A stretch of DNA of 64,000 bases, taken from positions 248,001-312,000 of the forward strand of contig NZ_VTTP01000002.1 of assembly GCF_008364845.1 (NCBI RefSeq). Reading direction: 5' to 3'. This document shows positions 16,994 through 26,714 of this stretch, in pieces. The notes beneath the pieces are model-generated. The model was not told where the DNA came from. It did not search any database and worked only from the letters and a program-made list of their open reading frames with translations. This DNA is from Actinotalea subterranea (GTDB taxonomy: Bacteria > Actinomycetota > Actinomycetes > Actinomycetales > Cellulomonadaceae). A program made the translations under genes and the position numbers. Within the stretch, counting starts at the first letter, position 1; each line of letters begins with the position of its first letter.

Positions 16994-17971
16994 ATGCCTG
17001 AGCTGCCCGAGGTCGAGACCGTTCGTGACGGGCTGGACCGGCACGTCCTGGGACGCACCGTCACGGGTGCGCAGGTGCTGCGCGGGTCGAGCGTCAGGCG
17101 TCACGCGGGTGGTCCGGACGACTTCGTGGACCGGCTCGTGGGCCGCACCCTGTCGGCCGCGGTCCGGCGCGGGAAGTTCCTCTGGCTCCTGCTCGACGAC
17201 GCGCGCTCCGGAGAGGCCCTGCTCGCGCACCTCGGCATGAGCGGACAGCTCCTCGTGCGCTCGGGCGGGGAGCTCGCCGAGCCGGGCCACCGGCACCTGA
17301 GGGCACGGCTCGCCCTCGGGCCCGCGGCGGACCCGGCCCCCGGCGCGTCGGAGGAAGCGGCCGGGCCGCTCGTCCTCGACTTCGTCGACCAGAGGACCTT
17401 CGGGCACCTGATGCTCGCCGACCTCGTCCCGACGTCCGACGGCGCGCCCGGTGGGCACGGCTCCGACGTCGCCGCCGTGCCGGGACCCGTCGCGCACATC
17501 GCGCGCGACCTGCTCGACCCGCACCTGGACCGGGCCGCGCTCGTCGCGGCCCTGCGGCGTCGGCGCACGGAGGTCAAACGTGCGCTGCTCGACCAGACCC
17601 TCGTCTCGGGCGTCGGCAACATCTACGCCGACGAGGCGCTGTGGCGGGCCGAGCTGCACGGTCGACGCCCGACCGACGGGCTGCGGCCCGTCCAGGTCAC
17701 GCGCCTGCTCGACGCCGCCGCGGAGGTCATGGGTGAGGCGCTCACCGCCGGTGGGACGAGCTTCGACGCGCTGTACGTCAACGTCAACGGTGCTTCGGGG
17801 TACTTCGACAGGTCCCTCGCGGTGTATGGGCAGGGTGGCCGACCGTGCCCGCGGTGCGGCACGCCGCTGGTCCGGGAGGCCTTCATGAACCGCTCGTCGT
17901 TCAGCTGCCCGCGGTGCCAGCCGCGTCCGCGTGCGGCACGCCTTCAAGCGGCATCGCGCCGAGTTCTCTAG
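16994..17971 (+). CDS. mutM: Formamidopyrimidine-DNA glycosylase
   Basis: Bifunctional glycosylase/AP lyase that removes 8-oxoguanine and formamidopyrimidines from DNA. The mature N-terminus [13 protein letters not shown] gives the catalytic Pro and Glu; [10 protein letters not shown] carries the conserved lysine. [20 protein letters not shown] is the helix-two-turn-helix, and [25 protein letters not shown] (first and last parts) forms the C-terminal zinc finger. At 325 residues it is longer than usual because of Ala/Pro/Gly-rich insertions around residues 105-120 and 145-160. ATG start after GGGAGG. Its stop codon TAG is part of the -10 of the next gene. Confidence 0.94.
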   Translation: MPELPEVETVRDGLDRHVLGRTVTGAQVLRGSSVRRHAGGPDDFVDRLVGRTLSAAVRRGKFLWLLLDDARSGEALLAHLGMSGQLLVRSGGELAEPGHRHLRARLALGPAADPAPGASEEAAGPLVLDFVDQRTFGHLMLADLVPTSDGAPGGHGSDVAAVPGPVAHIARDLLDPHLDRAALVAALRRRRTEVKRALLDQTLVSGVGNIYADEALWRAELHGRRPTDGLRPVQVTRLLDAAAEVMGEALTAGGTSFDALYVNVNGASGYFDRSLAVYGQGGRPCPRCGTPLVREAFMNRSSFSCPRCQPRPRAARLQAASRRVL

Positions 17972-17981
17972 GATGCCGAAC

Positions 17982-18659
17982 GTGGTAGCCAACGTCCCGC
18001 CCCCGACAGGGCGCCCCGCTGACATTGCCGTGATGATCGTCGACGACCACGAGGTGGTCCGGCGGGGTATCGCGGAGGTGATCGACCGCTCCGAGGGCAT
18101 GGGGGTCGTCGCCGAGGCCGGCTCGGTCGCCGAGGGCATCCGGCGCGCGACGCTCGTGCGCCCCCAGGTCATGCTCGTCGACCTGCAGCTGCCCGACGGG
18201 ACGGGCATCGACCTCATGTCAGCGCTGCGCGAGTCCCTCCCCGAGACCCGGGCCATCGTGCTGACCTCGTTCGACGACGACGACGCGCTCGCCGCGGCCC
18301 TCCAGGCGGGTGCCGCCGCGTACGTGCTCAAGAGCGTGCGGGGCGCCGAGATCGCCGACGTCATCCGTTCCGTGGCCGCGGGCCGCACCCTGCTCGACGA
18401 GCGGACGGTGACGCGGCGCCGCGCCGACCACGACGACCCGACGGCCGACCTGACTCCGAGCGAGCGCAAGGTCCTCGACCTCATCGGTGAGGGCATGTCC
18501 AACCGGGAGATCGCCGAGCGCCTCGGTGTCGCGGAGAAGACGGTCAAGAACCACATCACGTCGCTGCTGTCGAAGATGGGCCTCCAGCGCCGCACGCAGG
18601 TCGCGGCGTGGGTCGCGGGCCACAAGCACAGCTCGTGGCGCAGCGAGCCGGGGGAGTAG
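17982..18659 (+). CDS. DevR/DosR-like response regulator (NarL/LuxR family)
   Basis: A 225-residue two-component regulator. The receiver domain has DD at 21-22, the phosphorylated Asp67 (VDLQLPDGTGID), the switch threonine/serine in VLTSFDD, and K117 in YVLKSV. The C-terminal LuxR-type DNA-binding domain reads GMSNREIAERLGVAEKTVKN followed by HITSLLSKMGLQRRTQ. K186, K189 and N190 occupy the positions of DosR K179, K182 and N183, which contact GGGAC in the DosR box. The start is placed at GTG 17982, 7 bases after TAGGAT (17969-17974); an ATG three codons upstream would overlap that hexamer. It converges with a DosS-like kinase, its probable partner, in front of the cyd operon. Confidence 0.87.
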   Translation: MVANVPPPTGRPADIAVMIVDDHEVVRRGIAEVIDRSEGMGVVAEAGSVAEGIRRATLVRPQVMLVDLQLPDGTGIDLMSALRESLPETRAIVLTSFDDDDALAAALQAGAAAYVLKSVRGAEIADVIRSVAAGRTLLDERTVTRRRADHDDPTADLTPSERKVLDLIGEGMSNREIAERLGVAEKTVKNHITSLLSKMGLQRRTQVAAWVAGHKHSSWRSEPGE

Positions 18660-18679
18660 CCCCCCGCGCCGTCCCCGTA

Positions 18680-18704
18680 GCCCGGCCCTTCCCAGCGGCC
18701 GGGC
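18680..18704. terminator. Hairpin between the convergent regulator and kinase genes
   Basis: GCCCGGCC (18680-18687) and GGCCGGGC (18697-18704) with a 9-base loop, between the two stop codons; probably a shared terminator. Confidence 0.5.
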
Positions 18705-18751
18705 CGACTGCCTGAACCGGCGGACCCGCTGCCGCGCGGGGAGAGCTCGGC

Positions 18752-20458
18752 TCAGGCGCTCGCGCGGCCCGAGAAGGGCGCCTGCCAGGTCAGGAGCGTC
18801 CCGCGGCCCTCGCTCGTCGCGCCGAGCGTGAACGTGCCGCCGTGGCGGCGAGCGCGCGCGGCGAGGTTGTCCGTCCCCGACTTGCGGTCGCGCTCGGGCG
18901 GCAGTCCCGCACCGTCGTCCTCGACCTCGACGGTGATGCGCCCGGTCGGGCCCTCGCCGCCCACGTCGATGCGCACGGCCACCGCCGTCGCACGCGCGTG
19001 CCGGGCGGCGTTCGCCAGACCCTCCCGGACGACTGCCACGACGTCGTCGCCCATGTCCTCGCCCACGCGGTCGTCGATCGCCCCCGCGTCCCCGTCGAGG
19101 GCCTCCGCCGAGTCGAGCACGCGACCGTCGACGGTGATGACGAGGGACGGGGCGAACCCGAGGCCCGTGCGGGCGAGCGACGCCTCGCGGCGCAGCCGCT
19201 CCGCGAGCGGTGCGGACGCGTCCGGGTCGCGCAGGGCGTGCACGATCGACCGGATCTGGCGGACGGTCGAGTCGACGTTGTCGAGGGCGTCCTCGACGAT
19301 CCCCGTCAGCTCGGAGGGGTCGACGCCGCGCGCGGCGCGTCGTCGGACCGTCTCGAGCTGCATGCCGGTCGCGAAGAGCTGCTGGATGGCCAGGTCGTGG
19401 AGGTCGCGGGCGATGCGTTCGCGCTCGTCGAGCAGCGCGGCGACGTCCTGCGCGTGGCGCGCCTCGGCGAGGACGAGCGCGAGCGCCGCCTGCGCGGCGT
19501 AGGTCTCCGCGGTCGCCAGGTCGGAGGGCCCGAAGGGGGCCGAGCCGCTGCGGCGCAGCAGGACGAGCACGCCGACCCCGCGACCGTCGGACTGCATGGG
19601 CGCGTACAGGGCCGGGCCGAACTGGCGCATCGCGTCGACGCGCATCGCACGCGCCCGTGACAGGGAGTCGACGACGAGCCCGTTGCCGTCACGCAGCACG
19701 GTGCGTGCGCGGCCGTCGGGCGGCATGACCGTCCCGATGAGCTCGTCGGCACCGACGCCGTCGACGATCTCCATGACCCACGTGTCGCTGAGCCCGGGGA
19801 GCACGAGGGCCGCCGTGTCGGCTCCCGCGACCTCGCGGGACGAGGCGGCGATCTGCGCGAGGACCTCCTCCTCCTCGGCACCCGAGAGCAGCATCGTGGT
19901 GATCTGCTGGCCCGCGCGCAGCCAGTGCTCGCGGCGCTCGGACTCGGCGTACATCTGGGCGTTCTGGATGGCCACCGCGGCCGCGGCCGCGAGCGTGATG
20001 ACGGCCTCGTCGTCCTCGTCGGTGAACCCGCCGGCCTTCTCGGAGAGGTACAGGTAGCCGAACACGCGGTCGCGGACCCGGACCGCGGCGCCGAGGAACG
20101 AGCCCATGGGCGGGTGGTTCGGCGGGAACCCCTTGAACGTGGGGTGGTGCATGAGGTCGTCGAGCCGCAGCGTCCCGTGCGAGGGGATCGACCCGAGCAC
20201 GCCGATCGCGTGCGGCGGCCGGCCCAGCATCGCGGCGAGCCGGTCGTCGATCCCCGTGTGCACGAACGTCGTGGACCGCCCCCGCGCGTCGAGCACGTTG
20301 ATCGCCGCGTACTTCGCACCCGTGAGGTCCGCGCTCGCGCTGACGAAGCGCTGGAGGACCGTGGGCAGGTCGAGGTCGGACGCGAGGCCCAGCGCGGCCT
20401 GGAGCAGGTCGGCGGCCGCGAGCGAGCCGTCGTGGTGGTCGGTGCCCCGGGGGGTCAT
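18752..20458 (-). CDS. DosS/DevS-like GAF-GAF sensor histidine kinase
   Basis: A 568-residue soluble kinase without membrane segments. GAF domain A spans about 25-170, GAF B about 185-335, the HisKA_3 dimer domain about 340-410 with phospho-His354 in ERERIARDLHDLAIQQLF, and the ATPase domain follows (REGLANAARHA, EDDGAGLP). GAF A contains GFPPNHPPMGSFLGAAVRVRD; the GFPP-HPPM block matches the region of mycobacterial DosS/DosT that carries the proximal heme histidine, here probably His115. The protein is therefore a candidate O2/NO/CO or redox sensor. Its ATG shares one base with the cydC stop (TGATG), so it is the last gene of the cydABDC operon. Its probable partner is the convergent DosR-like regulator. 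Confidence 0.87.
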   Translation of the reverse strand: MTPRGTDHHDGSLAAADLLQAALGLASDLDLPTVLQRFVSASADLTGAKYAAINVLDARGRSTTFVHTGIDDRLAAMLGRPPHAIGVLGSIPSHGTLRLDDLMHHPTFKGFPPNHPPMGSFLGAAVRVRDRVFGYLYLSEKAGGFTDEDDEAVITLAAAAAVAIQNAQMYAESERREHWLRAGQQITTMLLSGAEEEEVLAQIAASSREVAGADTAALVLPGLSDTWVMEIVDGVGADELIGTVMPPDGRARTVLRDGNGLVVDSLSRARAMRVDAMRQFGPALYAPMQSDGRGVGVLVLLRRSGSAPFGPSDLATAETYAAQAALALVLAEARHAQDVAALLDERERIARDLHDLAIQQLFATGMQLETVRRRAARGVDPSELTGIVEDALDNVDSTVRQIRSIVHALRDPDASAPLAERLRREASLARTGLGFAPSLVITVDGRVLDSAEALDGDAGAIDDRVGEDMGDDVVAVVREGLANAARHARATAVAVRIDVGGEGPTGRITVEVEDDGAGLPPERDRKSGTDNLAARARRHGGTFTLGATSEGRGTLLTWQAPFSGRASA

Positions 20459-22356
20459 CAGCTCTCCTGCTCCTGTGCCGTCCAGGCACTGCGGTACGCG
20501 GCGCGGACGTCCGAGTCCTCGACCCCGTCCGGGTCCACGCCCAGGAGGTCGCGGTGACGCCCGCGTGCACGCACGCTACCCGTCCGGTCGAGCAGGATCA
20601 CCTCGTCCGCCGCCTCGAGCCCGGTGACGCGGTGCGTGACCACGACCACGCCGCGTCCGCCGGTGAGCGACCCGTCGAGCAGGCCGGTCATCACGCGCGC
20701 GGCGCCCGCGTCGACGTGCTCGGTGGGCTCGTCGAGGAGGAGCACCGGGGCGGGGCCGAGCAGGGCACGGGCGAGCAGCACGCGGCGCCGCTCGCCGCCC
20801 GACACGCGCGTCGCGTCGGCGCCGAGGACCGTCTCGAGGCCGTCGGGCAGGGCGTCGAGCCACGCGCGCAGCCCGACGGCGTCGAGGGTGGCCGCGGCCT
20901 CCTCGGGCGTGACGTCCCCGCGACCCACCCGCAGGTTCTCCAGGAGGGTCGTGTCGAAGACGTGGGCGTCCTCGGTCGTGAGCGCGACGCGACGCGCGGC
21001 CGCAGAGCGGGTCAGGGCGTGGACGGGGTCGCCTCCCGCGCGCACCTCGCCTGCGACGGGTGGCAGCACCCCGGCGAGCGTGAGGAGCAGCGTGGTCTTG
21101 CCGACACCACTGGGCCCGACGATGGCGACGCTGCGCCCCGGCCCGACCGTCAGGTCGAGGTCCCTGAGCACGGGGGCGCGTCCCGGCCAGCCGCAGGCGA
21201 GCCCGCGCGCGACGAGCGTGCCTGCAGCCGCTCCCGGCCGTGCAGGCCCCGCGTCACGCGCTCCGTCTGCAGCCGGCCGCTCGTCGACCTCGGGCGTCCC
21301 GGGGGCCCCGGCGGCCTGCCCGCGCCCTCCGCGTGGCACCGGGCCGCCCGCGGGCGACGGCTCTCCACCGGCCGCGTCGAGCAGCTCGGTGATGCGCCGG
21401 GCGGCCTGCCGCGAGCGGAGCAGCTGGACCCCCGCCGCGGGCAGCATCGAGACGGCCTCGAAGGCCGCGAGCGGCGTGAGCACCACGACGGCGAGCTCGA
21501 CCGGTGCGAGGCGGCCCGCGGTGGTCGCCGGGATGCCGAGCACGAGGGCCGCGAGGACCGCGAGGCCGATCGCGAGGGGCAGGAGGGCCGCGGAGACGGC
21601 GGCGGGGCGTGCGGCACGGTCGCTCGCGTCGGCGAGGTCCCGGTCGGCCCGGCGCAGGTGGCCGAGCATCTGGCCGGTGCGACCCGCGACCGCGAGCTCG
21701 CCGGCACCGTCGAGCAGCGTCAGCGTCGTCGCCGCCATGTCCGCCCGAGCCTGCGCGGAGCGCGTCTCCGCCTCGCGCGTCGCGCGCACCGACCACCAGG
21801 GCGCGACGACGCCGGCGAGGAGCAGGCAGAGCGCGAGCGCGAGCCCGGCCTCGGGCAGGAACGCGCCGACGAGCACGACCGAGCCGACGCCGAGCGTCGC
21901 GGCGACCCCGACGGGGAGCAGGCCGCGCACGACGACGTCGCCGACGCTGTCGACATCGGCGCCGACGCGTGCGAGCAGGTCACCGCGCCGCAGGGCGACC
22001 AGGGCGCCGGCGTCCCCGGCCGCGAGCCGCTCGTACAGCCGGACGCGCAGGGTCGCCATGCCGCGCAGGGCGACGTCGTGCGAGACGAGGCGCTCGACGT
22101 AGCGGAGCACGCCACGCGAGATACCTAGGGCGCGGACCGAGACCGCGGCGATCGTCAGGTACATGACCGGCGGCATCTGGGACGCCCGGGCGATGAGCCA
22201 GGCGGACACCGCGGCGAGCCCGACGGCGCTGCCGAGGCCGGCGGTCCCGGCGAGCACGGCGAGGAGCACGCGGCGTCGGTCGACCTCGAGGAGCGCGACG
22301 GCTCGGCGCAGCGGGTCGTCGCGCCGGAGCACGTCGCGCGCGGGTCGCGGGCTCAC
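20458..22356 (-). CDS. cydC: Thiol reductant ABC exporter subunit CydC
   Basis: Half of the heterodimeric CydDC transporter, which exports cysteine or glutathione to the outer face of the membrane and is needed to assemble cytochrome bd. The 632-residue protein has six hydrophobic segments in the first 300 residues, a Gly/Pro/Ala-rich linker (about 335-385), and a nucleotide-binding domain with Walker A GPSGVGKTT, signature VSGGERRRV, Walker B LLLDEPTEHVD and the H-loop VTHRVTG. GTG start in a 4-base overlap with cydD; its stop overlaps the kinase start. Second-last gene of a five-gene operon. Confidence 0.92.
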   Translation of the reverse strand: MSPRPARDVLRRDDPLRRAVALLEVDRRRVLLAVLAGTAGLGSAVGLAAVSAWLIARASQMPPVMYLTIAAVSVRALGISRGVLRYVERLVSHDVALRGMATLRVRLYERLAAGDAGALVALRRGDLLARVGADVDSVGDVVVRGLLPVGVAATLGVGSVVLVGAFLPEAGLALALCLLLAGVVAPWWSVRATREAETRSAQARADMAATTLTLLDGAGELAVAGRTGQMLGHLRRADRDLADASDRAARPAAVSAALLPLAIGLAVLAALVLGIPATTAGRLAPVELAVVVLTPLAAFEAVSMLPAAGVQLLRSRQAARRITELLDAAGGEPSPAGGPVPRGGRGQAAGAPGTPEVDERPAADGARDAGPARPGAAAGTLVARGLACGWPGRAPVLRDLDLTVGPGRSVAIVGPSGVGKTTLLLTLAGVLPPVAGEVRAGGDPVHALTRSAAARRVALTTEDAHVFDTTLLENLRVGRGDVTPEEAAATLDAVGLRAWLDALPDGLETVLGADATRVSGGERRRVLLARALLGPAPVLLLDEPTEHVDAGAARVMTGLLDGSLTGGRGVVVVTHRVTGLEAADEVILLDRTGSVRARGRHRDLLGVDPDGVEDSDVRAAYRSAWTAQEQES

Positions 22357-24134
22357 GGACGCACCCCCTCGGACACGGTGGGTGCGTCCGGGGCGGCGTC
22401 GAGCCCGCGGGGTTCCGCGACGACGGTGACGACCGTGTCCGCGCACGCGAGGAGCGCCGGCCGGTGCGCGACGAGCAGCACGGTGCGGCCCTGCGCGGCG
22501 AGCGCGGCCAGGGTGCGCAGCACGACGGCCTCGCCGTCGGCGTCGAGGTGGGCGGTCGGCTCGTCGAGCACCACGAGCTGGGCGTCCGCGACGAGCGCCC
22601 GGCTGAGGGCGACCCGCTGGCGCTGACCGAGGCTCAGGCCCACCCCGCCCTGCCCGATTCGGGTGTCCCAGCCCTGGGGGAGACCGGCGAGGACGGCGTC
22701 CAGGCCGGTGGCCTGTGCGGCACGCCCGAGCGCCTCGTCGCCGACGGTGCGACCGTGCGCGACGGCGTCCCGCAGGGTCCCCGGCTCGAGGACCGGCCGC
22801 TGGGGCACCCACGCGACCTGGGCCCAGAGGGTCGCCGGGTCGACGTCGGCGAGGGCGAGCGCGCCCCCGTCGGGGCCGCCCGGCTCACCGGGTGCGTCGG
22901 GCCTGTCGGCCTCGGCGGCCTCGGCGGCCTCGGAGGTGCCCGCGGGCACGAGCGTCACGGTGCCGTCCGTGGGGGGCAGGAGGCCGAGGAGCACGGAGAC
23001 CGCGGTCGACTTGCCCGCGCCGTTGGCCCCGGCGAGCGCGACCGTCGTCCCGGGCGCGAGCTCGAGGTCGAGGTGGGCGGGTGCCAGGACGTCCCGGTCC
23101 GGTGCAGCGACGCAGACGTCGCGCAGCACCACGGTGGTGCGCCGCAGGTCCGGCGCCGGGCGGGTGCCGTGGCCGGGCGCCGGCGTCTCGAGGAGCGTGA
23201 ACGCCTGCTCGGCGGCCGCCACGCCGTCGGCGGACGCATGGAAGTGCGCCCCGACCTGACGCAGCGGCAGGTAGACCTCCGGCGCGAGCACGAGGACCGC
23301 GAGGCCGGTCTGGAGGTCGAGCGTGCCGCCGACCAGCCGGAACCCGACGCCCACGGCGACGAGCGCGACGGACAGCGTCGTGAGCAGCTCGAGGACCATG
23401 CCCGAGAGGAAGGCGACGCGCAGCGTGCCCATGGTGGCGACCCGGTGCGCGTCGCCGAGCTCGCGCACGCGCGCCGCGGGTCCGCGCTCGCGTCCGAGCG
23501 TCTGGAGCGTCGGCAGGCCCGCGAGGAGATCCAGCACCTGGTGCCCGAGCCGTGCCATGACCGTCATCCGGCGCTCGGCGTACCCCTGCGTCAGGCGTCC
23601 GATGAGGACCATGAAGAGCGGGACCAGCGGGATGGTCGCCGCGATCGTCGCCGCCGCGACCCAGTCGAGCCCGAGCACGACGGCGAGCGCCCCCGGCGTC
23701 ACGGTGACGGCGAGGAGGAGCTGGGGCAGGTACCGCACGAAGTACGGCTCGAGGGCGTCGAGCCCGCGGGTCGCGAGCGTCGCGACGCCGACGCCCTCCT
23801 CCCGGGCGAGCCAGCGGGGCCCCAGGGCCACGGCGTGCGCGACGACCTGCTCCCGCAGCTCCGCCGTGGCACGCGTCGCCGACCGGTGGGCGAAGCGCTC
23901 CTGCGCACCGCTCACCAGCGCCCGGACCGCGACGACGGCGGCGAGCAGGGCCACGGTGGGCGCGACGTCGTCCCAGCGCGCGGTACCGGTGACCACCGGG
24001 GCGAGCACGGCCGCCAGCAGGAGGGCCTGGGCGATGACGAGCGCCGCCGTGAGGATCCCGAGGCCGGCGGTCAGCAGGACGTAGAGCCGGGCGGCCCGGG
24101 CGCGGTGGAGCAGGCGCGGGTCGAGCGGCTTCAC
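22353..24134 (-). CDS. cydD: Thiol reductant ABC exporter subunit CydD
   Basis: Partner of CydC. The 593-residue protein starts KPLDPRLLHRARAARLYVLL, a usual CydD N-terminus, with a six-helix membrane domain containing PRWLAREEGVGVATLATRGLDALEPYFVRYLPQL, the family signature. The nucleotide-binding domain shows Walker A GANGAGKST, signature LSLGQRQRVALSRAL, Walker B LVVLDEPTAHLD and H-loop VAHRPAL. A short Glu/Ala/Pro-rich insertion (about 430-460) follows the Walker A region. GTG start overlaps the cydB stop by four bases (GTGA), so translation is coupled through the operon. Confidence 0.93.
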   Translation of the reverse strand: MKPLDPRLLHRARAARLYVLLTAGLGILTAALVIAQALLLAAVLAPVVTGTARWDDVAPTVALLAAVVAVRALVSGAQERFAHRSATRATAELREQVVAHAVALGPRWLAREEGVGVATLATRGLDALEPYFVRYLPQLLLAVTVTPGALAVVLGLDWVAAATIAATIPLVPLFMVLIGRLTQGYAERRMTVMARLGHQVLDLLAGLPTLQTLGRERGPAARVRELGDAHRVATMGTLRVAFLSGMVLELLTTLSVALVAVGVGFRLVGGTLDLQTGLAVLVLAPEVYLPLRQVGAHFHASADGVAAAEQAFTLLETPAPGHGTRPAPDLRRTTVVLRDVCVAAPDRDVLAPAHLDLELAPGTTVALAGANGAGKSTAVSVLLGLLPPTDGTVTLVPAGTSEAAEAAEADRPDAPGEPGGPDGGALALADVDPATLWAQVAWVPQRPVLEPGTLRDAVAHGRTVGDEALGRAAQATGLDAVLAGLPQGWDTRIGQGGVGLSLGQRQRVALSRALVADAQLVVLDEPTAHLDADGEAVVLRTLAALAAQGRTVLLVAHRPALLACADTVVTVVAEPRGLDAAPDAPTVSEGVRP

Positions 24135-25150
24135 ACCCGCTCGAGCGGCAGCCCCGTGTGCTCGGGGATCTGCTCGACCGTCAGGCGCTTGCGGAAGACC
24201 CAGTACGTCCAGCCCTGGTACAGGAGCACGACGGGCGTGAGCACGACGGCGACCCAGGTCATCACGGTGAGGGTGTAGTCGGTCGACGACGCCTCCGCGA
24301 CGCTCAGCGAGTTCGCCGGGTCGAGGGCGGGCATGACGTCCGGCCACATCGAGCCGAAGATCAGCACGACGGCGGCGACGATCGCCACCGCGGATGCGAG
24401 GAACGCGAGGCCCTCACGGCGCATGCGCGTGGCGCCGACGAGCACGAGGAGCGCGATGGCGGCGGCGGCGGTGGCGGCCCACGTCCAGGTCACGGAGTAG
24501 GCGAGCTGCGCCCACACGGCGAACGCACCAGCCACGACGAGGGTCGCGACGGAGAGTCGTGCGGCGAGCGCACCGGCCCGCGCGCGGATCTCGCCGTCGG
24601 TCTTGAGCGCGAGGAAGACCGCCCCGTGCGTGAGGAAGATGAGCGCCGTCGTCGCGCCGCCGAGCAGTGCGAACGGGTTGAGCAGGTCGAAGAAGGTGCC
24701 CACGTACTGGTGGTCGGCGTCCAGGTGCACGCCGCGCACGAGGTTCGCGAACGCGACGCCCCACAGGACCCCGGGGACCCAGGACCCGACGACGAGCGCG
24801 CGGTCGGCCCAGCGCCGCCAGCGGTCGTCGTTGATCTTGCCGCGCCACTCGAAGGCGACGACGCGGACGATGAGCGCGAGCAGGATGAGCAGCAGCGCGA
24901 GGTAGAAGCCCGAGAACATCGTGGCGTACCACTCGGGGAAGGCGGCGAAGGTCGCGCCACCGGCGGTCAGCAGCCACACCTCGTTCCCGTCCCAGACGGG
25001 CCCGATGGTGTTGATCAGCACGCGGCGGTCGGTGTCCTTGCGGCCCAGGACGGGCAGCAGCATCCCGACACCGAAGTCGAAGCCCTCGAGGACCAGGTAC
25101 CCGGTCCAGAGCACCGCGATGAGGAGGAACCAGACGGTCGACAGCTCCAT
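24131..25150 (-). CDS. cydB: Cytochrome bd ubiquinol/menaquinol oxidase subunit II
   Basis: Second membrane subunit of the high-affinity oxidase cytochrome bd, which oxidises quinol and reduces O2 to water without pumping protons. The 339-residue protein has about eight to nine membrane helices. Its N-terminus LSTVWFLLIAVLWTGYLVLEGFDFGVGML and GPVWDGNEVWLLTAGGATFAAFP are CydB signatures. ATG start with AGGAGA upstream, 13 bases after cydA. Confidence 0.96.
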   Translation of the reverse strand: MELSTVWFLLIAVLWTGYLVLEGFDFGVGMLLPVLGRKDTDRRVLINTIGPVWDGNEVWLLTAGGATFAAFPEWYATMFSGFYLALLLILLALIVRVVAFEWRGKINDDRWRRWADRALVVGSWVPGVLWGVAFANLVRGVHLDADHQYVGTFFDLLNPFALLGGATTALIFLTHGAVFLALKTDGEIRARAGALAARLSVATLVVAGAFAVWAQLAYSVTWTWAATAAAAIALLVLVGATRMRREGLAFLASAVAIVAAVVLIFGSMWPDVMPALDPANSLSVAEASSTDYTLTVMTWVAVVLTPVVLLYQGWTYWVFRKRLTVEQIPEHTGLPLERV

Positions 25151-25163
25151 GTCTCCTGCTTCC

Positions 25164-26630
25164 TCAGTAGGCGAAGGACAGGGGGCGGTCGCCGCCCGTG
25201 CCCTGGTTGTCGGGCGAGACGTCCGGCTCGGTGTCCGCGACGCCGTGGGCCGCGAAGCGCACCATCAGGCGGAACCAGATCACGGCGAGGAGCGCGTACA
25301 GCAGCGTGAAGGCCACCATCGACGCGATGACCATGCCGGGGCTCACGACCGTCGAGACACCCTTCGCGGTCAGCATCCAGACGCCGTCGATGCCGCTCGG
25401 GTTGGGGTTGGGCACGACGACCCATGGCTGACGGCCCATCTCGGTGAAGATCCAGCCGAAGGCGGACGCGAGGAACGGCGTCGGGATGGCGACGAGCGCG
25501 AGCTTGCCGAACCATGCGTGCGAGACGACCCGGCCCTTGCGCATCAGCCAGAGCACGGCCAGCGCCAGCGCGGCGCTGCCGGCGCCGAGCCCGATCATGA
25601 GCCGGAAGCTCCAGTAGGTGACGGCGAGGTTGGGCCGGTAGTCGACGCCCTCGCCGTAGAGCTCCTCGGAGCGCTGCTGGAGCTCCTCGACGCCGGGCAG
25701 GTAGGAGTTGAAGTCTCCGGACGCGAGGTAGGAGGTCACGCCGGGGATCGTCAGGATGTGCGTGACGCCGTCGCACGAGTTGGACAGGTCGCCGATGGTC
25801 AGCAGGGAGAACGACGCGCCGTTCTCGCCCTCGCACAACGCCTCCGCGGACGACATCTTCATCGGCTGCTGGTCGTACATGAGCTTGGCCTGCCAGTCGC
25901 CGGTCGCGCCGATGCCGACGCCGGAGACGAGCATCGTGACGACGCCGAGCACGACCGCCGGGCGGTAGACGTCCCGGGCGAGCTCCTCGCGGCCCTGGCG
26001 GATCGACCGGACCATCCACCAGCCGGCGATGCCCGCGACGAACGTGCCGGCCGTGAGGAAGGCGGCGGTGATGGTGTGGGGGAACGCCGCGAGGAGCGTC
26101 GGGTTGCTGAGCACGGCGCCGATGTCGACCATCTCGGCGCGGCCGGTCTCCTCGTTGTAGATCGCACCCACGGGGTGCTGCATCCACGAGTTCGCCGCGA
26201 GGATGAAGTAGGCGGACAGGTTGGTCGCGAACGCGACGGCCCAGATGCACGCCAGGTGGATCTTCTTGGGCAGGCGGTCCCAGCCGAAGATCCACAGGCC
26301 GAGGAACGTGGACTCGACGAAGAACGCGGCGAGCGCCTCCATCGCGAGCGGGGCCCCGAAGACGTCGCCGACGAACCGCGAGTACTCGCTCCAGTTCATG
26401 CCGAACTGGAACTCCTGCACGATGCCCGTCGCGACGCCGATCGCGAAGTTGATGAGCAGGAGCTTGCCGAAGAACTTCGTCAGGCGGAGCCACCGCTCGT
26501 TGCCGGTGCGCACCCAGAACGTCTGCATGAGCGCGACGAGCGGCGCGAGACCGATCGTCAGGGGCACGAAGATGAAGTGGTAGACGGTCGTGATGCCGAA
26601 CTGCCACCGGGCCAGGTCGAGTGCTTCCAC
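25164..26630 (-). CDS. cydA: Cytochrome bd ubiquinol/menaquinol oxidase subunit I
   Basis: Heme-carrying subunit of cytochrome bd, 488 residues, about nine membrane helices. The heme b595 histidine is H18 in TTVYHFIFVPLTIG. FVESTFLGLW carries the conserved glutamate of the proton path. FTEMGRQPWVV is the GRQPW motif of the quinol site. The Q-loop is the short type and contains two cysteines (LCEGENG and NSCDGV) that could form an external disulfide. GTG start after GAGGAGAGA. It is the first gene of cydA-cydB-cydD-cydC-kinase, with a predicted promoter and a DevR-box-like palindrome upstream. Confidence 0.96.
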   Translation of the reverse strand: MEALDLARWQFGITTVYHFIFVPLTIGLAPLVALMQTFWVRTGNERWLRLTKFFGKLLLINFAIGVATGIVQEFQFGMNWSEYSRFVGDVFGAPLAMEALAAFFVESTFLGLWIFGWDRLPKKIHLACIWAVAFATNLSAYFILAANSWMQHPVGAIYNEETGRAEMVDIGAVLSNPTLLAAFPHTITAAFLTAGTFVAGIAGWWMVRSIRQGREELARDVYRPAVVLGVVTMLVSGVGIGATGDWQAKLMYDQQPMKMSSAEALCEGENGASFSLLTIGDLSNSCDGVTHILTIPGVTSYLASGDFNSYLPGVEELQQRSEELYGEGVDYRPNLAVTYWSFRLMIGLGAGSAALALAVLWLMRKGRVVSHAWFGKLALVAIPTPFLASAFGWIFTEMGRQPWVVVPNPNPSGIDGVWMLTAKGVSTVVSPGMVIASMVAFTLLYALLAVIWFRLMVRFAAHGVADTEPDVSPDNQGTGGDRPLSFAY

Positions 26631-26685
26631 GGTCTCTCCTCGGGGCGCGTGCGGCAGCGGGCGGGCAGAGCGGCTCGTCCCTCCG

Positions 26686-26714
26686 ACCGTAGAAACCGGG
26701 GGAGCGGCCGAACC
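26686..26714 (-). promoter_or_regulatory. Predicted cydA promoter
   Basis: On the minus strand GGTTCG (26714-26709), a 17-base spacer and TACGGT (26691-26686). The expected start site is near 26679. The -35 is poor, as expected for a promoter that needs an activator. Confidence 0.45.

Noticed and set aside
20458-26630. Reading the cyd operon as horizontally acquired
   Set aside because: GC content and codon use match the neighbours and there are no mobile elements or repeats at its borders.
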